DNA of 64,000 bases, taken from contig CAXXGR010000004.1 of assembly GCA_963678775.2 (NCBI GenBank), positions 186,001 to 250,000 of the forward strand, in the 5' to 3' direction. The stretch comes from JBFHIJ01 sp963678775. GTDB lineage: Bacteria; Bacteroidota; Ignavibacteria; Kapaibacteriales; UBA2268. The position numbers and the translations under genes are program-made. Under the pieces are notes generated by a model. That model made no database searches and was not told the origin of the DNA. It saw only the letters and a list, made by a program, of their open reading frames with translations. Numbering within the stretch: the first letter of the stretch is position 1; each line of letters begins with the position of its first letter. Positions 42,800 through 51,449 of the stretch are shown here, piece by piece.

Positions 42800-43413
42800 T
42801 GTTAGCAATTATAAAATATCTTGTGTTTTTCCGGCACGGTCTTCCAATATTGGCTGCAATTACAGCTGTGCTTCTGTTAGAGACATATATATTTGAAGAT
42901 TTCGGTATTGGATCAAATTTATGGGTTGCTGTTATGCTACCTTATTTGGACATGTTTGCAGTGACTAGTAACAAGCAATTCAGTAAATCTGTTGATTTAG
43001 CTTTGCCACTTGGATTTAATAAATTATGGATTACTAAGATTTTTTGTTTTTATATCTACTTAGCCGGTTTGGCATTAGTATTTGGTCTGCAAATATTTTT
43101 CTTGTCAGATGATGTAAATGCAGATATGATTGAACTTCTGCGCTCTTCACTAGTGATGTATATGATATTATTTGTATTTGGCAAAGTGATGCTTTTTAGA
43201 AGAGGAAAATATAAGTTAGTAGTCATGAGCATAATATCAATAGCAATGTTTGTATTGATTATGTTTTTAGTAAAGCGAGTATCAGCGCTGGAATCAATAG
43301 AAAGCAACCTTATTTATAGTCTTCTTATATACACAATCCCATTGACTTTCATATCATTTGTTGATTATATAATTGCTTTAAAGAATAGAAATATGCTTTT
43401 AGGTGCCGGATGA
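42799..43413 (+). CDS. ABC-2-like permease paralogue 4 of 6
   Basis: 204 aa. MLAIIKYLVFFRHGLPIL start (an ATG one codon upstream is also possible), central SVDLALPLGFNKLWITKIF, VFGKVMLFRRGKYKLV, and end SFVDYIIALKNRNMLL. More diverged than paralogues 1-3 but with the same order of segments. Overlaps the next gene by ATGA. Confidence 0.8.
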   Translation: MLAIIKYLVFFRHGLPILAAITAVLLLETYIFEDFGIGSNLWVAVMLPYLDMFAVTSNKQFSKSVDLALPLGFNKLWITKIFCFYIYLAGLALVFGLQIFFLSDDVNADMIELLRSSLVMYMILFVFGKVMLFRRGKYKLVVMSIISIAMFVLIMFLVKRVSALESIESNLIYSLLIYTIPLTFISFVDYIIALKNRNMLLGAG

Positions 43414-43833
43414 TACAGATTTTAAAATACTATTTTACACAAAAGGAAGCATTCCCCAGATTGTTCTATTTGTTGCTGGTGATGTCAGTTTTGACTTTTG
43501 TTATGAGTGACACATTTGAACCGGATGCAATTTTAAGTCTCCTTTTTATGCTGAATATGTATTTCTTCATTTTTACTCAGCCTTATAGCAAAAATGGCTA
43601 TGCTCATATTAAGAGTCTGGGCAATATTTAAGTACATAAATCCTAAGTATTTAGTTGCTTCTATTGTTGGCATATTCGTAGTAATAGCAGCAAATTTACT
43701 GATTACTTCTGATGCAAATTTCGATGCTGATAATCATTTTCTACAAATAGTAGTAAGTATTGCATTTATGTTCCTGATTTCTCTAATTGATTATTTACTG
43801 GACAGACTAAAAAACAAACAGGATATGGACTAA
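43410..43833 (+). pseudogene. ABC-2-like permease paralogue 5 of 6, decayed
   Basis: Only about 141 codons instead of about 205. The first frame (MIQILKYYFTQKEAFPRLFY...) ends at 43631; the rest (...FKYINPKYLVASIVGIFVVI to SLIDYLLDRLKNKQDMD) is in another frame and ends at 43833. The usual middle region with the D-LP-S loop is missing, so an internal deletion of roughly 65 codons plus a frameshift explains it. Flanked by tight overlaps on both sides, so the decay happened inside the operon. Confidence 0.72.
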
Positions 43834-44447
43834 TGTGGACTATCATCAAATATTATATCTTTACTAGAAACAATCTTTTGATGTTGATTTTGTTTTATCC
43901 GATTATTCTAACATTAAGTAAAATGGGAGGAGTGTATATTGCTCCTGCCATGAGCAATCTTGACATTATTGTATATCCTTTCCTGTATCTTGGATTTTTT
44001 GTTAATACAGATAAAGCAGAATTAGAGCGTTTGCCTATTAATTTGGAGGAAATCAGATTAGCTGAAAGTATAGCATTATACTTAATTGTCTTATTTCTGT
44101 TTATCCAAAATCTCGTTATACTCTGGTCATTAGATATACTGTCACTCACAGCAGTTGCAAGTAGTTTTTTTAAAGTGAACGTGATATTTGCTTTAGCTTT
44201 ACTATTTTCAAAGTTCATATTTAATCAAACTTTTGATTTTAGAAGCAAAGAGTTTAGGACAATTCTTACCAAGCTGATGCCATTGGCTACATATATATTG
44301 CTATCTGTTTATGCGTTCCCATCAAATGTATATGCTCAGCTTATTTTAGCCATTTTTTATTTCCCATGTGCTGAATTATTTGATTTTTATAGAAGAAAGA
44401 AACTTAGAATACCTTTTATAAAAAGGCTAATAAGCTTAGATATGTAG
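43833..44447 (+). CDS. ABC-2-like permease paralogue 6 of 6
   Basis: 204 aa, start MWTIIKYYIFTRNNLLML overlapping the previous stop by one base. Central loop LERLPINLEEIRLAESIALY, then LFSKFIFNQTFDFRSKEF, end CAELFDFYRRKKLRIPFIK. The most diverged member, still with the LP...A motif. Last gene of the array; repeats and no gene follow until 44927. Confidence 0.78.
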   Translation: MWTIIKYYIFTRNNLLMLILFYPIILTLSKMGGVYIAPAMSNLDIIVYPFLYLGFFVNTDKAELERLPINLEEIRLAESIALYLIVLFLFIQNLVILWSLDILSLTAVASSFFKVNVIFALALLFSKFIFNQTFDFRSKEFRTILTKLMPLATYILLSVYAFPSNVYAQLILAIFYFPCAELFDFYRRKKLRIPFIKRLISLDM

Positions 44448-44566
44448 CACGAGTTTTCCTTCAGAATTTACTGGGATATATTTTTATATTTTCCCAAGTA
44501 TTTCACACTCTATAGCAAGACCAGTATACCTCGTTTCGCGCGATTTAGGTATTTTGAGTTTATTTG

Positions 44567-44724
44567 CTTCTTTTCCCATGGCGTTGCATGGACTAATATC
44601 TTTGAGCCTTTCAGGCTCTAAAATCCTCTAAATCTCTACTTCCCCTATATTTCACCCTCCATGACAAGGGAGGGTCGTGTTTTCCAATGGAAAACACGGG
44701 GTGGGTTAGCAGTGTTTGCTAATT
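44567..44724. repeat. Dispersed palindromic repeat, copy 2
   Basis: Contains CTTCTTTTCCCATGGCGTTG, GAGCCT-ttc-AGGCTC, AAATCCTCTAAATCTCTACT, ACCCTCC...GGAGGGT, GTTTTCC-aat-GGAAAAC and GGGGTGGGTTAGCAG, in the same order and orientation as the other copies. It is the main content of the gap between the ABC array and the TSP3-OmpA gene (44448-44926). Confidence 0.82.
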
Positions 44725-44926
44725 TTCAAATCTTTTCTGTCAACTATTTTTAGGATTGGGCATTATTATTAATATAGAAAACCTTTCGTTTGACTTTTAA
44801 GTAGCCTTTTTTGTATATTGTCATTTCTTACTAAGAACCTCGAACTTTTGTTAATATTTACTAAAGACTGAAACTTTAGGCGGTTTCGGGTTTATCATAG
44901 CAATTAGGAATTGTATAAAAAAGCCA

Positions 44927-47038
44927 ATGAAAAATTCAAGTATATTAATATTGATTTTATTAGTTTGTTGTACCCCTGTTTTATTTGCCAAGAGTGAAGC
45001 ACAAAGGCTTTCTGCTGGTTTTAATGCTGGTTTTGTCAAATATTGGGGTGAGTTTACTGATAATCAGTTTGGACTTAATGGAGACATTTATTTAAAATAT
45101 AATATCTTGAACGAGTTCTCTGTTATTGGCTCTTTTAGTTTAGGTGCTATCATCTTTAAAACTGATTTGGTCTACTTGGATAAATACAATAATTATTATG
45201 GCGAAAATGCCCAATATGGAGACTTCTTTAAGGATCTCAACGGTAATAAACTCCTATCAGTTATCCAGCCGAAAAACAATGTAAGGCTTACTTCTTTCGA
45301 TTTGCTTTTTGCATATAACTTATTTACTAAAGAAGACATTGTCCCTTCAATTATTGCAGGGCTATCATATCTCGACTGGGAGCCTCGCTCCGGTGTGTCC
45401 GGTAATGGCGGCACACTGCCTAACAACTACATGGGAAAATATAAAAAATCTAAAATTGTTTTTCCTGTCGGTTTTGGTTTCGAGATTAATATTACACAAG
45501 ATATAGTAATTAGCGGCAAGGCCCTCTATAGAATTACAGGCACTGACTACCTCGACGATTTATCTCATGAAGACAGTCCCTCTGACGATAAATATATGAC
45601 TTTTGGGCTTGGACTGAGCTACTATTTCTTTACAAATGACGACTTTGACTCCGATGAGCTGACAAATTCAGAGGAAGAGAAGTTAGGCACGAACCCGTAT
45701 GAAGAAGACACTGATGGAGATGGCTTAGAAGACGGCGAAGAAGTTAACGAACACAGAACAGATCCTTTGAATATTGATACGGACAGGGATAACCTTACTG
45801 ACTATGAAGAGGTTCGTGTTTATAAATCTAATCCTCTTATGCAAGACAGTGACAGCGATGGTATCAAAGATGGCGAAGAGATTACCCGTAGAACTTCTCC
45901 TATCAATCCGGATTCAGATAATGACGGGTTGATAGATGGTGATGAAATCAATTTATACAACACCGACCCGGTTTTGTTAGATACAGACCACGACGGGTTG
46001 ACTGATGGAGACGAAGTCTTCATTTCTAAAACAGAACCTACTCTTCCGGATTCAGATAATGACGGGCTTAATGATGGATACGAGATTACAACTTCATCTA
46101 CCAATCCATTACTGGTAGATTCGGATAGAGATGGCTTGGAAGATTATCAAGAGATTAATGTTTACAAAACTGATCCTAATATAGCAGATACTGACGAAGA
46201 TTTCTTAAATGACGGGCAGGAAGTGTTAGAGTACATGACTAATCCGCTAATTGCTGACACCGATGGTGATGGCCTTTCCGATGGGGACGAAGTGCTTAAA
46301 TTCTCTACTAATCCCATAGAAAAAGACACTGACGATGACAGGCTAAGCGACTTTAAAGAGTTGGAATTGTACAAAACTAATCCAATTAGCTTGGATACTG
46401 ATGAAGATGGAATATCTGACGGATTAGAAGTACTACTACACAAGACAAATCCTAAACTGGTGGACACAGACGCAGATATGCTTAATGACTTTGAAGAAAT
46501 TAACGTCACAAGAACTGATCCAAACGATCCTGATACTGATAAAGACGATATTATAGATGGTGTGGATGACTGCCCTCTTACAGCCGGTATTCACTCTTTA
46601 GAGCGTGGGAAGAATGGCTGCCCTGCCGAACCGGCTAAGATTATTCGCACAGACTTTCCCGACATCCACTTTCTTGTTAATTCGAGCAGGTTTGACTTCA
46701 ACAACCCCAAAACAGCTATAAGTCTTGCTAAAATGCTTGAATATATTAATCAATGTGACAATATGGAAATTATTATCGAAGGACATGCCTCCAGCGAAGG
46801 AAACACTTACGCAAATCAAAGACTATCCGAGTTACGGGCTAAGAGAGTGCGAGAATGGTTAAGCCGTCAGGGTGTAAGAAATGATAGAATTATTGGTGCC
46901 GTAGGCTTAGGTGCTACTATGCCTAAAGTAAAAGAACCAAGTTATGAAGAAGCAAAAAAAATGCCTCGCACAGATGTTGAGAAAATACGTAAGCAGAACA
47001 GACGCATCAGTATCAGAGTAACTAAAATGTGCAATTAG
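44927..47038 (+). CDS. Outer-membrane protein with TSP3 calcium-binding repeats and OmpA domain
   Basis: Signal peptide (ILILILLVCCTPVLFAKS), residues 30-230 a beta-barrel-like domain, residues about 240-550 roughly a dozen thrombospondin type 3 repeats (DSDNDGLIDGDEINLYNTDP, DTDHDGLTDGDEV) whose Asp spacing binds calcium, then an OmpA domain (MEIIIEGHASSEGNTYANQR, LSELRAKRVREWL, KQNRRISIRVTKM) that binds peptidoglycan. This order is common in Bacteroidota envelope proteins. The DNA under the TSP3 region is itself repetitive. It probably links outer membrane and cell wall with a calcium-stiffened spacer. Confidence 0.9.
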   Translation: MKNSSILILILLVCCTPVLFAKSEAQRLSAGFNAGFVKYWGEFTDNQFGLNGDIYLKYNILNEFSVIGSFSLGAIIFKTDLVYLDKYNNYYGENAQYGDFFKDLNGNKLLSVIQPKNNVRLTSFDLLFAYNLFTKEDIVPSIIAGLSYLDWEPRSGVSGNGGTLPNNYMGKYKKSKIVFPVGFGFEINITQDIVISGKALYRITGTDYLDDLSHEDSPSDDKYMTFGLGLSYYFFTNDDFDSDELTNSEEEKLGTNPYEEDTDGDGLEDGEEVNEHRTDPLNIDTDRDNLTDYEEVRVYKSNPLMQDSDSDGIKDGEEITRRTSPINPDSDNDGLIDGDEINLYNTDPVLLDTDHDGLTDGDEVFISKTEPTLPDSDNDGLNDGYEITTSSTNPLLVDSDRDGLEDYQEINVYKTDPNIADTDEDFLNDGQEVLEYMTNPLIADTDGDGLSDGDEVLKFSTNPIEKDTDDDRLSDFKELELYKTNPISLDTDEDGISDGLEVLLHKTNPKLVDTDADMLNDFEEINVTRTDPNDPDTDKDDIIDGVDDCPLTAGIHSLERGKNGCPAEPAKIIRTDFPDIHFLVNSSRFDFNNPKTAISLAKMLEYINQCDNMEIIIEGHASSEGNTYANQRLSELRAKRVREWLSRQGVRNDRIIGAVGLGATMPKVKEPSYEEAKKMPRTDVEKIRKQNRRISIRVTKMCN

Positions 47039-47076
47039 ACTTTTTAGTTCAGACAAAATATTTCTTTTAATTTAGT

Positions 47077-48138
47077 TTAATCGCTGATATAATAAACAGT
47101 TCCTTTATTTTTACCGTGAGTTGCTAAAACGCCCTCATTTTTGAGATAAGCCAAATCCTTTTTAAGAGTATTCACAGAGATGCGCTTGAACTTATCGGAG
47201 AGATCTGCAAGCTTTATAGGCTGAGAAGCATTGATAAAATCCAATACTTTTTTCTGCCTTTTATTTAGATAAACTCCCTTTTTATCATATTCGTGCTTTG
47301 CTGATTTCAACTGTTTGATTTCGTAAATCATTGCATCTAATAGATAAATCAGCCAGTTGCTTATATTTTCAATTCCTTTACCTCTGTTATAAAGTCCTGA
47401 AAGTAAAGCAGCATAGTAGTTCTCTTTATTTTCTCTAAAATACGATTCTTGAGATATATAATATATAAATCCATAACCTGACTGAAGCAATAGCAGATTT
47501 AAGATGATTTTTGCAAATGCACTATTTGCAGATTGAAAAGGATGAATAGAAATAATCTCATAATAGCAAAGCGCAGCCAAGATCAAAGGATGATATTTTT
47601 TTTGACTGATATTAAGATTCAGCCATTCCAGTAAAGAGCTAATGTCGCTCGCTACATTAGAAGGTAGCGAAGTTTCTGCAAGCACTTTTTTACTGCCTTG
47701 CTCATCCAAAGCGATAAATTGATTAGGAATAGTTTTATATTTTCCACGCGTATTTATCTCAGACGTTTTATCCTGCAAGAGCCTTTGATGAAGCCCTTTT
47801 AGATAGTTTGGTGCTAACTTTATTTGCTTATAATTTTTTTCAAGGATGGTCAATGACTGCTTAAAAGCTATAATCATATTTTCTTTATCAGAAGCGGGAA
47901 GTGCCTTTTTGTTAAGTATTTCCAGGACTCTATCTTTGTGAATATCACCGATATCCATTGTCACCAGTGAAAATATTTTTTCGGGAACTGCCAGTTTCTT
48001 TTGCTCTATGTAGAATGCTGATTTAGTATTTACCGCATTATTCCACTCACCTGAGAATGCATCTATATATGCTATTTTATTAAGAATTAAGTGGTTTGAG
48101 TCAAAATCAAAGTCCAGTTTTGCGTCAAAAATATCCAT
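47077..48138 (-). CDS. Fic-fold protein with degraded Fic motif and C-terminal winged helix
   Basis: 353 aa with the Fic/DOC helical core. The usual HPFxxGNGR motif reads HPFQSANSA: the His is kept but the acidic residue, second Gly and Arg that hold the ATP phosphates are replaced. The usual inhibitory (S/T)xxxE(G/N) motif is also poor (SAFYIEQ). The C-terminal 70 residues form a winged helix (KRQKKVLDFINASQPIKLAD, VNTLKKDLAYLKNEGVLATH), as in many class II Fic proteins. AMPylation is doubtful; it may use another nucleotide, be a pseudoenzyme or be a regulator. Monocistronic, convergent with the TSP3 gene. Confidence 0.83.
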   Translation of the reverse strand: MDIFDAKLDFDFDSNHLILNKIAYIDAFSGEWNNAVNTKSAFYIEQKKLAVPEKIFSLVTMDIGDIHKDRVLEILNKKALPASDKENMIIAFKQSLTILEKNYKQIKLAPNYLKGLHQRLLQDKTSEINTRGKYKTIPNQFIALDEQGSKKVLAETSLPSNVASDISSLLEWLNLNISQKKYHPLILAALCYYEIISIHPFQSANSAFAKIILNLLLLQSGYGFIYYISQESYFRENKENYYAALLSGLYNRGKGIENISNWLIYLLDAMIYEIKQLKSAKHEYDKKGVYLNKRQKKVLDFINASQPIKLADLSDKFKRISVNTLKKDLAYLKNEGVLATHGKNKGTVYYISD

Positions 48139-48369
48139 TATCTATCCTGATATTACTTTTATTTGCAATATAAAGAAAAATACATAATATCTGTATAGCA
48201 TTTTTATATGGAAAAAAATAATCCCAAATTTCCAATACAAAATTGGAATAAACGATAAATATTATATACCTTTACACATAAAATAGCTTGCTACTTTACA
48301 AGCTTAATATTATCTTGAAATTACCGATATATACATGTATAAGTAATCCAACAAACAAAAGCTTTTGCT

Positions 48370-49092
48370 ATGACGAAATTCCTTGCACATTTACTGATGC
48401 TTTGCATTTTTACTTTTGCTGATGCCAGTGAGATTCCTAATAAAATAGTGAACACCGGCATTGGTACGAAAACTGCATCAGTGCGCTTGATTAACAAATC
48501 ACCATATATCACCATACCCGAAATAGCGAGAGTTTTAGGATATAAAACGCTTAATACGCATGAGATAGCAAAAGGCGATAAACTGCTTAAGTTTGCCCCC
48601 GGTTCATTTTTCGTAGTATTTGAGTCTGCTAAAAACATGAGAATGGCACAAATGCTGCAGCCTGCAATAATTATAGACCATAAAATTTATATCCCTTACC
48701 TGTCTTTTTTCAGTTCATTAGAAATATTAGAGTTATTTGAAGTAGAGATAACAGAGAAAGAGATACAACTTACATCGAATGATGCCCATAAACCTGAGAT
48801 GAAAGAGCAGGTTCCACTTCACGTTATTCAAGAGATAAATGAACAGCCAAAAGCAGTCACTAAGAAGAAAGCTGAGTTAAATAATAAAACAATAACAGAA
48901 GAACCTCAAAATACAGATAATTTCTTCGATGCTTTTGTGCAAACTTCCAAAATCATGCGGAAAAATTTGCAGTATTTGAATCCTGATACTACTGAAAAGC
49001 GAGAAGTAAGCAAACCCTACGAAACTAAAATACCACCAAACAGATATGTTCTTCCTAAAAAGCTAAAACGCTCTGAACTGGAAGAAAAGTAG
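48370..49092 (+). CDS. Secreted stalk-domain (copper amine oxidase N-like) protein
   Basis: Signal peptide (FLAHLLMLCIFTFADASE). Residues 30-140 match the small stalk domain found in many Gram-positive and some Gram-negative secreted proteins: RLINKSPYITIPEIARVLGY, GDKLLKFAPGSFFVVFESAK, QPAIIIDHKIYIPYLSFFSS. The C-terminal 100 residues are charged and low complexity, probably disordered. Function unknown; it may be a periplasmic adaptor. Confidence 0.68.
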   Translation: MTKFLAHLLMLCIFTFADASEIPNKIVNTGIGTKTASVRLINKSPYITIPEIARVLGYKTLNTHEIAKGDKLLKFAPGSFFVVFESAKNMRMAQMLQPAIIIDHKIYIPYLSFFSSLEILELFEVEITEKEIQLTSNDAHKPEMKEQVPLHVIQEINEQPKAVTKKKAELNNKTITEEPQNTDNFFDAFVQTSKIMRKNLQYLNPDTTEKREVSKPYETKIPPNRYVLPKKLKRSELEEK

Positions 49093-49348
49093 ACTGCAAG
49101 AATCGCTTATTGATAGGATAAGATGTCTATACCTCTTGAATCAAGGTTTAACTTAGGTAGCTTTACGTCATTGATACCATTTAGATTTTACGTTAGATAT
49201 AAGATATATACTACACACAAAGTAAAAAGCAACTCCTTATCACAATTTATATATAGCGAGCAGTGATGCTCTCTTACTCTATTTTGCCAAAAGCATTTCC
49301 CACATAATCGATAAAACTTTCAAGCAAATTCCTTATCTTTACCACATT

Positions 49349-50455
49349 ATGGCAGACAAAACTTACGATATTATTTTTATATCTATGACCGACCCCGCTA
49401 CGGATGCTCGGACGTTAAATATTATCAATTACCTTAGCAGTGTTGGTAAAAGTATCTTGTATGTTGCGGTGAATAGTTCGCAGCCTAATTTGCCGGATGG
49501 AGTGGAGTTTATTCCTATACAATTACAGGGAAAACGTGTTTATAGGCAAATTAGTGAGTTTAAACGGCAAGCGACAGAATTAAAAGTTAACTGTAGAAAT
49601 ATTTGGGCTTCTGATTTTTATGTTTTGCCTGCTGCAAGCCAGATAGCAAGACGATGCTTTGCAAAACTTATCTACGATTCTCGCGAAATATACTCCGCAT
49701 TGGGCCCACTTTCAAATCAAAAACTAAAGCAACTGGTGATTACTTATCTGGAAAAATACTATATCAGATATGTGAATCATTTTGTTGTCTCCGGAGATTT
49801 GGACGCTCAATATTTGAAGAAGCACTTCCGCACTAAAAAACCATTTTCATTAGTAATGAATCTGCCTTATGCGAAAGAAAAAAAAGAGTCTAATATTATC
49901 CGCAGAGAGTTTAATATCCCTGCAGATACAAAAATAATTTTATATCAGGGAATGATACTCAAAGGCAGAGGTCTGCTCCCTACTCTCAACGCACTCAAAC
50001 ATTTAGACAGTACAGTCCTTGTTATTGCCGGAGAGGGTAGCTATAAGGAAGAATTTGAGCAGACTGTCATATTAGAAAACATGCAAAAACGCGTAGTCTT
50101 CATAGGAAAAATAGATTATAAAGATTTACATACGTGGACTTGTGCCGCAGATATTGGTATTGTTTATATTGAACCAATAAGCTTTTCTTATGAGCTTGCC
50201 TTGCCCAATAAGCTCTTTGAATATGCTATGGCAGAACTCCCGTCAATTGTATCAGATTTGCCTGCAATGCGTCAGGTTTTGGAAGAATATCAAATAGGCG
50301 AGTTACTACCTATCAATGCAGATGAAAAGCTTTTTGCAGAGAAATGCAGCTTACTTCTCGGCAATGCCTCACAATATAAAAATGAATGTAAAAAAGCAGT
50401 GCTGAAATATCACTATGCAGCACAACACACCACGATATCGGAGATTTTCGACTAA
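49349..50455 (+). CDS. GT4-family glycosyltransferase
   Basis: GT-B fold. N-terminal part has DIIFISMTDPATDARTLNII; the C-terminal nucleotide-binding half has IILYQGMILKGRGLLPTL, VLVIAGEGSYKEEFEQ, RVVFIGKIDYKDLHTWTCAA and the donor-phosphate region LALPNKLFEYAMAELPSIVS with the conserved Glu. Acts in the cytoplasm on lipid-linked or surface sugars; donor and acceptor unknown. The stop overlaps the start of the EamA transporter, so the two are co-transcribed. Confidence 0.9.
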   Translation: MADKTYDIIFISMTDPATDARTLNIINYLSSVGKSILYVAVNSSQPNLPDGVEFIPIQLQGKRVYRQISEFKRQATELKVNCRNIWASDFYVLPAASQIARRCFAKLIYDSREIYSALGPLSNQKLKQLVITYLEKYYIRYVNHFVVSGDLDAQYLKKHFRTKKPFSLVMNLPYAKEKKESNIIRREFNIPADTKIILYQGMILKGRGLLPTLNALKHLDSTVLVIAGEGSYKEEFEQTVILENMQKRVVFIGKIDYKDLHTWTCAADIGIVYIEPISFSYELALPNKLFEYAMAELPSIVSDLPAMRQVLEEYQIGELLPINADEKLFAEKCSLLLGNASQYKNECKKAVLKYHYAAQHTTISEIFD

Positions 50456-51312
50456 TGTATCTATTACTTATTTTACAGCAGCTGATAGCTTCGGGCACTC
50501 ATGTCCTTGCGAAATCGGTTACTATGGAACTGCCTCCTGCCACTGTACTGCTCTATAGAGCTTTAATAGCTGCAGCCATATATTCAGGCTATTTATTTAT
50601 AAAGAAGAAAAAACTTCGCCCTTTAGACAAAGCAGACTGGTGGAAATTCCTCTTACTCGGCATAATTAATATTCCTATAAATCAATTACTGTTTCTCACA
50701 GGTGTTAAACTTAGCTCTCCTCCAAACGTTGCTTTAGCTTACGCACTAACCCCTGCTTTTGTATTAATAATAGCAACTGTGTTTTTGAGAGAGGCACTCA
50801 ACTGGAAAAGAACAAGCGGCATTTTTGTTGCCATCATCGGCACTGTATTAATCTTAGCAGAAAAAGGCTTCGACTTCGGGTCAGATTCGTTCCTTGGAGA
50901 CATGATGGCATTGACTGCCAGCTTTTCATGGGCTATTTACACTATACTTGGCAAAACCCTTTCTAGAAAATACGGCGCCATCTACATGACCGGAATGGCA
51001 ATGATAATGGGACTGTTATGCTATATCCCGGTTTATCTTCTGCACCCGGCAGAGTTTGTTTTCAGTGCAATCACAGGAGTGCAATGGCTTCAGATATTCT
51101 ACTTAGGAGCTATCACTTCCGCAGTTGGTTACGCTTTGTGGTATTTTGCCCTAACGAAGATAGATGCATCAAAAGTGTCTGTATTTAATAACATACAGCC
51201 GGTATTTACAACGATATTAACCATGATATTTTTTGCTTATTCACCCTCCTATATCTTTTTGATAGGCGGTGTTCTGATTATCAGCGGTGTAATTATTACG
51301 CAAAAAGGCTAA
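50455..51312 (+). CDS. EamA (DMT superfamily) transporter
   Basis: 285 aa, ten predicted membrane helices as two EamA repeats (residues 2-135 and 150-283). Typical lines: ATVLLYRALIAAAIYSGYLF, NVALAYALTPAFVLIIATVF, GALTASFSWAIYTI-like second repeat start, and GAITSAVGYALWYFALTKID followed by NNIQPVFTTILTMIFF. Probably exports or exchanges small metabolites. Its start codon overlaps the glycosyltransferase stop. Confidence 0.9.
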   Translation: MYLLLILQQLIASGTHVLAKSVTMELPPATVLLYRALIAAAIYSGYLFIKKKKLRPLDKADWWKFLLLGIINIPINQLLFLTGVKLSSPPNVALAYALTPAFVLIIATVFLREALNWKRTSGIFVAIIGTVLILAEKGFDFGSDSFLGDMMALTASFSWAIYTILGKTLSRKYGAIYMTGMAMIMGLLCYIPVYLLHPAEFVFSAITGVQWLQIFYLGAITSAVGYALWYFALTKIDASKVSVFNNIQPVFTTILTMIFFAYSPSYIFLIGGVLIISGVIITQKG

Positions 51313-51346
51313 GAAAATACGGTGAGAGAGTTATAGCCAACGTGCC

Positions 51347-51447
51347 AAAATCCTCTAAATCTCTACTTCCCTTCGCTCTGGGTAAGTATCGGGTTTTCCA
51401 AAGGAAAACACGGGGAGGTTTAGCAGTGGGTGTTAATTGGCTAAGGC
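51347..51447. repeat. Dispersed palindromic repeat, copy 3 (short)
   Basis: AAAATCCTCTAAATCTCTAC, then GTTTTCC-aaa-GGAAAAC and CACGGGGAGG, ending GTGGGTGTTAATTGGCTAAG. It lacks the CCCTCC hairpin of the longer copies. It abuts the stop codon of the T9SS gene at 51450; copy 4 bounds the other end of that gene. Confidence 0.8.
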
Positions 51448-51449
51448 TC

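Noticed and set aside
45660..46560. Possible tandem DNA repeat or CRISPR-like array
   Set aside because: The periodic DNA is explained by TSP3 protein repeats (DTDxDGxxDGxE) in the same reading frame; spacing and sequence vary as coding repeats do.
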